From: Bacteroidales bacterium
GTDB taxonomy: Bacteria > Bacteroidota > Bacteroidia > Bacteroidales > P3
DNA: 36,443 nucleotides
NCBI GenBank assembly: GCA_031274555.1
Contig: JAISPZ010000062.1
Span: forward strand, 1-36,443
Direction of reading: 5' to 3'
A model generated the notes under the pieces. The model did not search any database. It was given only the letters and a program-made list of their open reading frames with translations, and was not told the DNA's origin. Below are positions 8,490-16,655 of this stretch, piece after piece (positions within the stretch are counted from its first letter, which is position 1; each line of letters starts with the position of its first letter). A program made the translations under genes and the position numbers.

Positions 8490-9787
8490 AATTTTTGCAT
8501 TGTTAAAATATATTCAACAGGATAAGCCATTTTTATATTACTGTCGGTCGCTTTGCCGAATTTTCCTGTTTCGGGGTTTCGTGTAGAGGGTAACATTTTT
8601 GAAGGAATTTCACGTTTTGTTACACTGTAAGTTTTAAAACCGATATTGTGAAACTGTTCTTGAAAAACTTCGGCATTTTCAATCTTAACTCCTTGAAATT
8701 CCGTATTTCCTATTACCACACAAGCGCGACCACCACGCTTCAATACACGTTTTATTTCTTCAAAAGTTTCAAGCATATCAGCAAAATAATTTTTTACTTC
8801 ATTTTGCTTTTTATTTTTTAGATTTTTTACGGTTTCATTTGCCAATTTGCTTTTTAACTCTACATTTTCTCGATTTTTGTACGAACTGCCTATGAATTTT
8901 TTACGAAATTCGGGCAATTCTTTCATAAAACCTAACCACAAAGACGGCAGTTGATGTAAATCTGCGTATTCGTATGAAGTTACATAAGGTGGTGAAGTTA
9001 CAATTAAACTTGCTTTGCCGTTTTCACAAGGCAAATTTCTTGAATCTAAACATTGTACATTTCTAAACTTGTCAATATTTTCTTTGATTTCTGATTTTAA
9101 TATTCCGTCAAATTCACAATGCTTTTTAATCATTTTCTTTGATTGGGTCAAAAATAATTCGACAGGATCGTAAATTTTTTTATGCAAATCTCGTGTTGGT
9201 TTTACGCTTTTTTGCAACCAAATAGAAGTAGATTTAAGAGTTTGAGCAAATGTAACTAAAAAGAAATTTTGAATGTCTGTATTCTCAACTTCTAAAAGCC
9301 TATCCAGAATAATTGCTAATTTATTTTTTTGTTCAGGCAAAAACCAATAGTCAATTCGTTCATTATTTGGAATTTTCTGTAATGCTCTTTTTAATGCCTG
9401 TTCAAATTGTCCATTCAATCGTTTTATTAAATCTTCCTGTATTCTGTCGAATTCGCTCGCTAAAATCAGATTATCAATAGGCGTTGTCTTTACTTTTGCC
9501 AAAAGATTTGCAATTTCATTTATGTCAGTTCCAATTCCGATTCTATTATTTACTATCGCTTCAACAATTGTTGTTCCGCTACCCATAAATGGATCTACTA
9601 CAATGTCACCCTCGTTTGAATTTTCCTTAATCAATCTTTCGGCAAGTTGCGGAATAAACTTCGCAGGATAGGTATAATATCCATGTGTAATATACGAAGT
9701 ATCTTTGACTGTTTTATCGGAAAACGACCACGAATAATCAATCGAAATTTCGGATAATGCCACTGTATGATAATTGTTTGTAATCAT
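8486..9787 (-). CDS. Site-specific DNA methyltransferase (probable cytosine-N4), large
   Basis: The 433-residue protein has motif I DPFMGSGTT (65-73), then an insert of nearly 190 residues containing YWFLPEQKNKL and SIWLQKSVKPTRDL, then motif IV TSPPY (264-268). The SPPY form is typical of N4-cytosine methyltransferases. A late RVLKRGGRACVVIGN segment (about 360) completes the Rossmann fold. The region between I and IV is probably where target recognition lies. It is the first gene of the restriction-modification operon; translation of the endonuclease starts in its last codons (4-bp overlap), an order that makes the protective enzyme before the nuclease. The roughly 190 bp between its start and the divergent coiled-coil gene must hold both promoters. 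Confidence 0.9.
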   Translation of the reverse strand: MITNNYHTVALSEISIDYSWSFSDKTVKDTSYITHGYYTYPAKFIPQLAERLIKENSNEGDIVVDPFMGSGTTIVEAIVNNRIGIGTDINEIANLLAKVKTTPIDNLILASEFDRIQEDLIKRLNGQFEQALKRALQKIPNNERIDYWFLPEQKNKLAIILDRLLEVENTDIQNFFLVTFAQTLKSTSIWLQKSVKPTRDLHKKIYDPVELFLTQSKKMIKKHCEFDGILKSEIKENIDKFRNVQCLDSRNLPCENGKASLIVTSPPYVTSYEYADLHQLPSLWLGFMKELPEFRKKFIGSSYKNRENVELKSKLANETVKNLKNKKQNEVKNYFADMLETFEEIKRVLKRGGRACVVIGNTEFQGVKIENAEVFQEQFHNIGFKTYSVTKREIPSKMLPSTRNPETGKFGKATDSNIKMAYPVEYILTMQKL

Positions 9788-9979
9788 TTACTATTCTTTT
9801 TATTAAAACATCCATTTTCAGGTGGCGAAGATACAAAAAAATTCAAACAATTAGGTTTATTCAATTTTTAACACAGCATCAATTATGTAGGCGTTGAAGT
9901 TTCAGTGATAGCCAGCAATAGCGAAAATATCTCACAAAGTTTGCAAACTCAAAGAAATTTAATTAAATTTGTGGGGTTT

Positions 9980-10279
9980 ATGGAAGAAAATATTATTTCG
10001 CTTGTTTTTGGTCTTGAAAAAAAAGCCGAAAACCTTAAAAGGACCGTGATAGTATTAGATACTGAAAAAAGAGTTCTTCTTGCAAAAAATGAAGAACAGG
10101 AAAAAGAAATACAACTATACAAACGAAAAATAACTGATTTAGAAAACAAAAACCGCATTTTGCACGTTACCGGCGGACTTACAAATGGCTCCGGTGGCAG
10201 CGAAACGTTAAAAGCAAAAAAAGCTCTTGACGAAATGGTACAGGAGATAGATCGGTGTGTAGCACTGTTAAACCGGTAA
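9980..10279 (+). CDS. Small coiled-coil protein upstream of ZapA (ZapB-like position)
   Basis: From the ATG at 9980 the product has 99 residues. It is a nearly continuous heptad-rich helix (about residues 8-65, EEQEKEIQLYKRKITDLENK), followed by a Gly/Ser-rich turn (LTNGSGGSETLK) and a second short helix. An open frame extends 25 codons further upstream, but MEENIISLVFGLEKK is the more natural start. The next gene, zapA, starts 1 bp after its stop codon. A short coiled-coil protein in this place suggests a divisome partner analogous to ZapB, but that rests on context and shape, not on a recognised family motif. There is no signal peptide or membrane segment. Confidence 0.75.
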   Translation: MEENIISLVFGLEKKAENLKRTVIVLDTEKRVLLAKNEEQEKEIQLYKRKITDLENKNRILHVTGGLTNGSGGSETLKAKKALDEMVQEIDRCVALLNR

Positions 10280-10280
10280 A

Positions 10281-10559
10281 ATGGACACAATATCAATTAC
10301 CGTTACTATTAGCGACCGCCCCTATAAATTGAAAGTTAGACGGGAGGATGAAGTTATATTCAGAGAGGCAGCCGTTAAAATAAACGAGCAGATTGGCAAT
10401 TATGCGCAAAACTATGCATTCAAAGACCAACAGGATTTATTATCTATGGTCGCTTTGCAATACGCATTCAATGCACTTAAAAATGAACAAATTATTAGGT
10501 TTCGTGACAACGAACTGACAGAAAAGTTACACGCATTAGACCGTACTTTAACAATATGA
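10281..10559 (+). CDS. zapA: Cell division protein ZapA
   Basis: The 92-residue protein has the ZapA layout. A short beta-hairpin N-terminus (SITVTISDRPYKLKVRREDE) carries the globular domain and is followed by a helix with EAAVKINEQIGNY and DLLSMVALQYAFNALK, forming the tetramerising coiled coil. ZapA bundles FtsZ protofilaments at the Z-ring. It follows the small coiled-coil gene by 1 bp, so the two are cotranscribed. A 6S-like RNA lies directly downstream, the same zapA-ssrS neighbourhood seen in enterobacteria, which supports both calls. Confidence 0.92.
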   Translation: MDTISITVTISDRPYKLKVRREDEVIFREAAVKINEQIGNYAQNYAFKDQQDLLSMVALQYAFNALKNEQIIRFRDNELTEKLHALDRTLTI

Positions 10560-10575
10560 TTTACGGTTTCTCTAC

Positions 10576-10748
10576 TATACCGCATCGCTCGCCAACAGTT
10601 TGAAAACTCAACATTTTTAGACTATAAGGTGGATGTGTTCGTGTTTCGGAAAGCGGGCTTGCCAGACAAGATACTTGAAAGGACAGGCACTCCAAAACTT
10701 TAATAAAGGAGTTTTCCATAACTCTTCGAGCGATTGCGGTTTTTTTTA
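10576..10748 (+). ncRNA. ssrS: 6S-like RNA (SsrS candidate)
   Basis: Between zapA and rny lies a roughly 170-nt stretch closed by a long-range stem. CCGCATCGCTCG (10580-10591) pairs with CGAGCGATTGCGG (10727-10739) with a single bulge, followed at once by eight or more T. The interior is poorly paired with smaller hairpins, for example AAAACT with AGTTTT around 10694-10715, as expected for the open-promoter mimic of 6S RNA. Such RNAs bind RNA polymerase holoenzyme in stationary phase. The length, the terminal stem ending in a T-run and the position next to zapA fit. I cannot confirm the covariance model by eye. Confidence 0.7.
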
Positions 10749-10810
10749 TCTAAAATTTAGTTAAAATACACAAAACGAGTATGATAAACATTACCATACT
10801 CTAAAAGTAG

Positions 10811-11149
10811 TTTACAGTCATACTGAAACGAACGTCATAAGCGTTTGCACACAAGGCTAAATGTTTATTGGCAAGTTTCGTATGACATATTTAAAAACAA
10901 TTTACAATCATACTGAAACGAGCATTATAAACGAGGTTAAATGTTCATTGGCAAGTTTCGTATGACCTATTTAAAAACAATTTACAATCATACTGAAACG
11001 AGCATTATAAACGAGGTTGAATGTTCATTGGCAAGTTTCGTGTGACCTATTTAAAACAATTTACAATCATACTGAAACGAGCATTATAAACGAGGTTAAA
11101 TGTTCATTGGCAAGTTTCGTATGACCTATTTAAAACAATTTACAAACAC
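10811..11149 (+). repeat. Tandem array of about four 79-90-bp leader repeats before rny
   Basis: Units start with TTTACARTCATACTGAAACG at 10811, 10901, 10981 and 11060, and a final TTTACAAACAC at 11139 runs into the rny ATG at 11150. Spacings are 90, 80, 79 and 79 bp. Units 2-4 are nearly identical, and the first is longer and more diverged. Each unit contains GAAACGAGCATTATAAACGA, a TGTTCATTGGCAAGTTTCGT segment and GACCTATTTAAAA. The last piece matches the position of the leaders before susC and alkaline phosphatase. Together with the 6S-like RNA this accounts for the 590-bp gap between zapA and rny. Confidence 0.9.
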
Positions 11150-12727
11150 ATGAAAAACATTATTTGTGGAATAACTGTGCCACAGGAGTATTGGGACGAA
11201 TTAGCAATTTATTTCGGAGTGGGTATATGCATTGGTGCTATAATCATCACACTTGTCGTTCAACTAATTACTAAAAACAGAGTAAAAAGCCGTCTGAAAG
11301 AAATTGAGGAGCAAGGGGAAATCCTGAAAAAAGAAAAACTTCTTCAGGCAAAAGAACATTTCATCCAAATGAAAGCCGACTTTGACAAGCAGGAACAAGA
11401 GCGAAACAGCAATCTTCTCAAAGCCGAAAACCGCATCAAGCAAAAGGAAAATGAAGCAACACAAAAGCTACAGGATTTACAGCGCAAGACAAACGAGGCA
11501 AATTCATTAAAAGATCATTTAAACAATCAACTTGAGATTTTAAAAAAGAAACAAAGCGAATTAGACAAAGAACATGCGAAACATGTTGAGATGATCGAAA
11601 AAATAGCAAATACCTCGGCGGAAGAACAAAAAAATCACTTGGTGGAATTGATGAAAGATGAAGCCAAAATTGAAGCCCTTAATCAAATTAAAGATATTGT
11701 AGAAGAAGCAAGACTTACCGCAAACAAAGAAGCAAAAAAGATAATTATAGAAACACTTCAGCGCACCGCAAGCGAAACTACTGTGGAAAACACAGTATCC
11801 ACATTCCATATAGAAAACGAGGAAGTAAAAGGCAGAATTATCGGACGCGAAGGAAGAAATATTCGCACTCTTGAATCACTTACGGGTGTTGAAATTATTG
11901 TTGATGACTCGCCAGACAGCATTTTACTTTCGGGTTTTGACCCTGTGAGGAGAGAAATAGCTCGACTTTCACTTCACAAACTTGTTGCAGACGGTCGTAT
12001 TCATCCCGCGCGTATTGAAGAAGTTGTGTCAAAAACACAAAAACAGATTGAACAGGAAATTATCGAAATAGGTAAGCGTACCTGTATTGATATGGGCATT
12101 GTCAATATGGCAACCGAGCTTATGCGAATGATTGGAAGAATGAAATATCGTTCTTCGTACGGACAAAATCTTTTGCAACATTCGCGCGAAACGGCAAATC
12201 TCTGCGCTACTATGGCTGCCGAATTAGGTCTTAATCCCAAAATAGCACGTCGTGCAGGACTGTTGCATGACATCGGAAAAGTTCCCGACAGTGAGCCAGA
12301 AATGCCTCACGCAGTATATGGAATGAAGCTAGCCGAAAAATATAAAGAACGTCCCGAAATCATTAATGCAATCGGTGCTCATCACGATGAGATAGAAATG
12401 AACAACCTCATCTCTCCTATTGTTCAAATATGTGATGCCATATCGGGTGCAAGACCGGGTGCACGCAGAGAAATTGTAGAAGCGTATATCAATCGTTTAA
12501 ACAATCTTGAGGCGATGGCATTGGCGTACCCGGGTGTAGTTAAGACCTACGCCATTCAAGCTGGTAGAGAATTAAGAGTTATTGTTTCCGCAGAAAAATT
12601 AAACGACACAGAGTCGTATAAACTTTCTGTTGATCTTTCTAAAAAAATTCAGGAAGAGATGACTTATCCAGGACAGATTAAGATAACAGTTATACGAGAA
12701 ACACGTGCGGTGAATTATGCGAAATAA
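11150..12727 (+). CDS. rny: Ribonuclease Y
   Basis: The 525-residue protein has all RNase Y parts in order. These are one N-terminal membrane helix (about 21-41, [19 protein letters not shown]), a long charged coiled coil (about 45-205), a KH RNA-binding domain with [15 protein letters not shown] (228-242), and an HD phosphohydrolase domain with [10 protein letters not shown] (H373, D374). It is a membrane-anchored endoribonuclease that starts mRNA decay. The usual family length is 510-530. The ATG at 11150 directly follows the last leader repeat. dnaA starts 278 bp downstream with its own upstream region. Nothing is missing. Confidence 0.97.
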   Translation: MKNIICGITVPQEYWDELAIYFGVGICIGAIIITLVVQLITKNRVKSRLKEIEEQGEILKKEKLLQAKEHFIQMKADFDKQEQERNSNLLKAENRIKQKENEATQKLQDLQRKTNEANSLKDHLNNQLEILKKKQSELDKEHAKHVEMIEKIANTSAEEQKNHLVELMKDEAKIEALNQIKDIVEEARLTANKEAKKIIIETLQRTASETTVENTVSTFHIENEEVKGRIIGREGRNIRTLESLTGVEIIVDDSPDSILLSGFDPVRREIARLSLHKLVADGRIHPARIEEVVSKTQKQIEQEIIEIGKRTCIDMGIVNMATELMRMIGRMKYRSSYGQNLLQHSRETANLCATMAAELGLNPKIARRAGLLHDIGKVPDSEPEMPHAVYGMKLAEKYKERPEIINAIGAHHDEIEMNNLISPIVQICDAISGARPGARREIVEAYINRLNNLEAMALAYPGVVKTYAIQAGRELRVIVSAEKLNDTESYKLSVDLSKKIQEEMTYPGQIKITVIRETRAVNYAK

Positions 12728-12921
12728 GTCCCCACAAACGTGCGTACAGTAATGAAATTCTGCGAACAGGCACGTATGCAATAAACGCGCAAATACCAGA
12801 AAATCGTACGCAAAACACAAACGCCCCAAACAAAAAAATGCCCCAAAAAAGTCCCCCCTATTTAATTAAAATTTTTTTTTAAAACAATAGGTAATTACTT
12901 TTTTTTTTAATTTTTTTGTAA

Positions 12922-12929
12922 CATCTTTG
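12922..12929 (+). promoter_or_regulatory. Possible dnaA promoter -7 element
   Basis: CATCTTTG matches seven of eight positions of the TAnnTTTG consensus and lies 77 bp upstream of the dnaA ATG, in a T-rich tract (12866-12918). No clean -33 element is seen because the upstream DNA is nearly all T. The 278-bp rny-dnaA gap otherwise shows no DnaA-box cluster or gene. Confidence 0.35.
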
Positions 12930-13005
12930 CAAAATAATTGAGCTTTTTTAACATTCAATTATGAATTAACGTAAAATTAGTAATTCACCGAAGGAATTTT
13001 AACGT

Positions 13006-14418
13006 ATGGAACAAAACTATCAAGAAGTTTGGAAGAAGTGTTTAGCATTTATACGCGACAATCTTCAAAACAATTCGGCTTTTGCAACGTGGTTTTTGCC
13101 AATAAAACCCATACAGTTAAAGGATGATACTCTTATTATTCAAGTTCCGACAAATTATTTTTATCACTGGCTTGAGGATAACTATGTCGATTTATTGCGC
13201 TCGGCAATAAGAAAAGAGCTTGGAGCAAAAGGTCGCCTTGAATATATTATCACAATAGATACTACCGAACCTTACGGAGTTACTGCTACAGGTTATAATA
13301 AAAGAGAAACAAAAAATCCAGAAATAACTTTTCCTGTTCCCGACAAAACACCTTTCAATCCATTTGTTATACCCGGAATAAGACGTGTCAGAGTAAATTC
13401 TCAACTTAACGAAAAACTTTCTTTCGACAATTTTGTAGGTGGAAATTGCAATCAAATCGCACGTGCAGCGGGATTTGCCGTAGCAAATGACCCGGGAAAA
13501 ACAGCATACAATCCACTTTTTGTTTACGGAAAAACAGGTCTTGGAAAAACACATCTTCTTAATGCCATAGGTCTTCAAAGCAAAATTAAAAATCCTGACC
13601 TTACCGTTTTATATATTTCAGCAGACCAATTTACGCAACAGTACATAGACGCTTCCAAAAATAATTCGGCGAACGAGTTCACAAGTTTTTATCAAGCGAT
13701 AGACGCCCTGCTGATTGACGATATTCATAAACTCTCTGGCAGACCGGGCACACAAGACGTTTTCTTTAACATATTCAACACAATTCATCAACAGGGAAAA
13801 CAAATAGTTCTTTCGTCAGACCTTTCCCCTGTGGATCTTATAGGTATAGAGCCACGTCTTCTCTCACGTTTCAAATGGGGACTTGGTGCGGAACTTGAAA
13901 CGCCAGACGTGGAGACACGTATTGCCATCCTCAATAAAAAAATTCACGAGAACGGTCTTGAAATTTCGGACGAGATAGTTGAATACATTGCCTACAGCGT
14001 ATCCACGAGCGTTAGAGAATTAGAGGGAGTACTTATTTCTCTGCTCGCCCAGTCAATCCTTAACAAGAAAGATATTACGATGGAATTTGTTAAGCAGACC
14101 GTAGAAAAAATAGTTCGCAACGCCGTCAGGGACATTTCGATAGACTTCATTATGAAGACCGTTAGCGATTATTTCAGCATACCGATAGACGAAATAAACG
14201 CAAAGACAAGAAGGCGAGAAATTGTTGAGGCAAGACAACTCGCAATGTATTTCTCGAAAAAACACACAAAGGCATCATTAAGTTCCATCGGACAACAATG
14301 CGGCAACAAGGATCACGCAACAGTTCTTTATGCCTGCAAAATGGTCGGCAATCTTATAGCAACAGACAAGCGTTTCAAAGAAGTTGTAGATGACTTGAGC
14401 AAAAAAATCACAGGATAA
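13006..14418 (+). CDS. dnaA: Chromosomal replication initiator DnaA
   Basis: The 470-residue protein contains domain I (1-85, WKKCLAFIRDNL then TWFLPIKPI), a short linker, the AAA+ domain with Walker A GKTGLGKT (175-182) and Walker B LLIDDIH (D238/D239), the sensor/arginine-finger region EPRLLSRFKWG (282-292), and the DNA-binding domain IV with KDHATVLYA (435-443). It melts oriC and loads the helicase. The start ATG is 77 bp downstream of a putative promoter. The following methyltransferase gene starts 2 bp after the stop, so they are cotranscribed. The usual LIDDIQFL is LIDDIHKL here, a mild variation. Confidence 0.98.
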   Translation: MEQNYQEVWKKCLAFIRDNLQNNSAFATWFLPIKPIQLKDDTLIIQVPTNYFYHWLEDNYVDLLRSAIRKELGAKGRLEYIITIDTTEPYGVTATGYNKRETKNPEITFPVPDKTPFNPFVIPGIRRVRVNSQLNEKLSFDNFVGGNCNQIARAAGFAVANDPGKTAYNPLFVYGKTGLGKTHLLNAIGLQSKIKNPDLTVLYISADQFTQQYIDASKNNSANEFTSFYQAIDALLIDDIHKLSGRPGTQDVFFNIFNTIHQQGKQIVLSSDLSPVDLIGIEPRLLSRFKWGLGAELETPDVETRIAILNKKIHENGLEISDEIVEYIAYSVSTSVRELEGVLISLLAQSILNKKDITMEFVKQTVEKIVRNAVRDISIDFIMKTVSDYFSIPIDEINAKTRRREIVEARQLAMYFSKKHTKASLSSIGQQCGNKDHATVLYACKMVGNLIATDKRFKEVVDDLSKKITG

Positions 14419-14420
14419 TA

Positions 14421-15134
14421 ATGTCTAATCTGTTTTTGCTTCCTACTCTTCTGGGGGAGTCGGACCCTCAAGATGTTCTTCCCGCGTCATACCTGTCTAA
14501 TGTCCTACCGCTTCGTACTTTTGTTGTAGAAGATATTCGTTCCGCACGCAGATTTTTGCGCAAGATTGGTTTTACAGTACCTTTTGAGGATGTCACATTT
14601 TTTATATTGGACGAGCATACATCAACGCTTGACATTCCCGAAGAATTTTCTCAAAAGGACATCGGATTATTGTCGGAAGCAGGATTGCCATGCGTAGCAG
14701 ACCCTGGCACTAAAATGGTGAAGTGGGCACAGGCGCGTGGAATGAGAGTTGTCCCTGTCAGCGGACCGTCATCCATATTTCTATCGTTAATGGCATCAGG
14801 ATTAAACGGACAACAATTTGTTTTCCACGGCTACCTGCCTGTTCACCCAATCGACAGAATAAAAAAAATACGATATATTGAGAACCATTCCTGCAAAACA
14901 GGATTTACGGAAATTTTTATTGAAACACCATACAGAAATAAACATCTGTTCACTTCCCTTCTAAAAACTTGTAAAGAAAACACATCACTATGCCTTGCCC
15001 GAAACATAACTCTACAATCAGAGAAAATTCAGACGTTCTCAATAGGCGAATGGAAGAAAATGACGATGGAGGAACTCCCCAAAGAGAACGCGATTTTTCT
15101 GCTGCAAGCGCAGCAAGAGCAACATTACCGCTAA
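14421..15134 (+). CDS. SAM-dependent methyltransferase, RsmI-like tetrapyrrole-methylase fold
   Basis: The 237-residue protein resembles the C-terminal-truncated RsmI relatives found in Bacteroidota. The substrate/SAM loop LLSEAGLPCVADPG (about 93-106) corresponds to SDAGTPGISDPG of RsmI. VPVSGPSSIFLSLMASGL (about 111-128) corresponds to its PLPGPSA segment, and GYLPVHP and FIETPYRNKHL follow in the expected order. RsmI 2'-O-methylates C1402 of 16S rRNA; whether this shorter paralogue does the same is not visible. It lies 2 bp after dnaA. The last 28 codons overlap the start of the rarA reading frame, an unusually long same-strand overlap. Confidence 0.87.
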   Translation: MSNLFLLPTLLGESDPQDVLPASYLSNVLPLRTFVVEDIRSARRFLRKIGFTVPFEDVTFFILDEHTSTLDIPEEFSQKDIGLLSEAGLPCVADPGTKMVKWAQARGMRVVPVSGPSSIFLSLMASGLNGQQFVFHGYLPVHPIDRIKKIRYIENHSCKTGFTEIFIETPYRNKHLFTSLLKTCKENTSLCLARNITLQSEKIQTFSIGEWKKMTMEELPKENAIFLLQAQQEQHYR

Positions 15135-16399
15135 ACCCTCCGCTTGCCGAACAGCTAAGACCCCAGACGCTCGACGAATATATCGGACAGTCCCATATTA
15201 TGGGCAAAGGTGCTGTTTTGCAACAGGCAATCATAACAGGAAATCTTCCGTCAATGATTTTGTGGGGACCCCCAGGTGTAGGAAAAACAACGCTTGCATA
15301 CCTTATCTCTAAAACGTTAAATCGTCCTTTTTACACATTGAGTGCTACACAGGCAGGAGTAAAAGATGTGAGAGATATTCTCGAAAAGACACGTTCGGGA
15401 ACGATGACATTCGCAGTGCCTATCCTCTTTATAGACGAAATTCACCGTTTCAGCAAAAGTCAGCAAGATTCTCTCTTGCAGGCGGTAGAAAAAGGATGGG
15501 TAACGTTTATAGGCGCAACAACAGAAAACCCCTCGTTTGAAGTTATCACTCCGCTACTCTCACGCTCTCAGGTATATGTTTTGAAGCCATTCTCAAGCGA
15601 TGACCTTGATAAGATAATTGACAGAGCCGTCAAGTTCTTGGAACATTATCTCAAGACAGAAATAAATATCGTTTCGACTTATGCTCTAAAAAGAATATCG
15701 GGAGGTGACGGCAGAAAACTTCTGAACGCTATTGAAATGGTTGTGACTAACGGAGGTGAACATCCGATTATAAGCGATGAAACCGTAGCATCCATTCTCG
15801 GCAAAAACCTTGCAGCGTACGACAAGAAAGGTGAGAACCATTACGACATAATTTCCGCTTTTATAAAAAGTATTCGTGGCAGCGACCCGAACGCGACAGC
15901 ATATTATCTCGCTCGAATGCTTGAGGGAGGCGAAGACCCGAAATTCATCGCACGCAGGATGCTTATCCTCGCTTCGGAAGATATTGGCAATGCAAATCCC
16001 AACGCACTTCTCTTAGCAAATGCCTGCTTTGATGCCGTGCATAAGGTCGGCTATCCAGAGTGCAGAATTACACTCTCGCACGTCGCCGTCTATCTGGCAT
16101 GCTCTGCGAAAAGCAACGCCGCGTATATGGCTATCGAAAACGCTCTCGAGTTCGTCAGGAAGACAGGCGATATGCCCGTGCCGCTCGCCATTCGCAACGC
16201 TCCTACCAAACTTATGAAAGAGTTAGGCTACCACCAAGGATACAAATACGCACACGATTTTGAGGGCAATTTTGCAGACTTGGAATTTTTGCCTCAAGGT
16301 GCTGCTGGCACCACGTTTTACTTTCCGTCAGACAATCCAAAAGAAAATGAAATAAGAGCAAAATTACGCACACTATGGAAAGAAAAGTACGGATATTAA
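15050..16399 (+). CDS. rarA: Replication-associated recombination protein A (RarA/MgsA AAA+ ATPase)
   Basis: With the ATG at 15050 the protein has 449 residues; an ATG at 14990 would add 20. The conserved family start (PLAEQLRPQTLDEYIGQSHIMG) follows a non-conserved leader of about 30 residues. Walker A GPPGVGKTT (73-81), Walker B FIDEIHRFSKSQQD (D129/E130) and sensor 1 GATTENPSFEV are complete, followed by the tetramerisation domain (GSDPNATAYYLARMLEGGEDP, NAPTKLMKELGY). RarA acts at stalled forks and daughter-strand gaps. No ATG, GTG or TTG lies between the upstream stop codon region and the conserved PLAEQLRP, so the start must lie inside the preceding methyltransferase gene (85-bp overlap). 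It shares the dnaA transcription unit. Confidence 0.94.
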   Translation: MEENDDGGTPQRERDFSAASAARATLPLNPPLAEQLRPQTLDEYIGQSHIMGKGAVLQQAIITGNLPSMILWGPPGVGKTTLAYLISKTLNRPFYTLSATQAGVKDVRDILEKTRSGTMTFAVPILFIDEIHRFSKSQQDSLLQAVEKGWVTFIGATTENPSFEVITPLLSRSQVYVLKPFSSDDLDKIIDRAVKFLEHYLKTEINIVSTYALKRISGGDGRKLLNAIEMVVTNGGEHPIISDETVASILGKNLAAYDKKGENHYDIISAFIKSIRGSDPNATAYYLARMLEGGEDPKFIARRMLILASEDIGNANPNALLLANACFDAVHKVGYPECRITLSHVAVYLACSAKSNAAYMAIENALEFVRKTGDMPVPLAIRNAPTKLMKELGYHQGYKYAHDFEGNFADLEFLPQGAAGTTFYFPSDNPKENEIRAKLRTLWKEKYGY

Positions 16400-16401
16400 T
16401 T

Positions 16402-16566
16402 TGGGCGTTCCCCCGCCCCTCGCAGAGCTTCGTGGGCGGGGTCGGGCTTTTCGCTTCAATCTTTTTTGCCACCCACCCGCAAATCCCACCCACCCGCAAA
16501 TCCCGCCCACAAGCCCATCCCACGCCCCCCGCAGCAAAAAAGGATTTCCGCTGCAATCCCTAACGC
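16402..16566 (+). repeat. GC-rich dispersed element, copy A
   Basis: Starting 3 bp after the rarA stop, this about 165-bp element has a left box (GGGCGTTCCCCC up to GGGTCGGGCTTTTCGCTTCA then ATCTTTTTTGCC), a C-rich centre and a right box (GCAAAAAAGGATTTCCGCTG, CAATCCCTAACGC). The TCTTTTTTGC of the left box is complementary to GCAAAAAAGGA of the right box, so the centre can loop out. Related copies lie at 30516-30699 (inverted) and 33024-33223. Frames open through it are compositional artefacts. Confidence 0.85.
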
Positions 16567-16581
16567 AGCAGAGCGCAAAAT

Positions 16582-16613
16582 AATTGTCAATTGTTAATTG
16601 TCAATTGTCAATT
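16582..16613. repeat. AATTGTC/AATTGTT microsatellite
   Basis: Four near-tandem copies of a roughly 8-bp TCAATTGT-type unit, followed at 16627-16650 by TAGAATTTAGAACGTAGAAT, the same TAGAAT motif that is expanded at 34379-34476. It lies between the GC-rich element and sufE. Confidence 0.75.
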
Positions 16614-16655
16614 CGCTAAAATGCAGAATAGAATTTAGAACGTAGAATTTAAAAA

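Noticed and set aside
12728-13005. oriC next to dnaA
   Set aside because: I found no cluster of TTATCCACA-like boxes in the gap; only a T-rich tract and a possible promoter are visible.
16212-16583. Short open frames on both strands after rarA
   Set aside because: They lie in the GC-rich dispersed element; the same pseudo-peptides recur at 30519-30713 and 33023-33220, which shows that the repeat rather than a gene is conserved.
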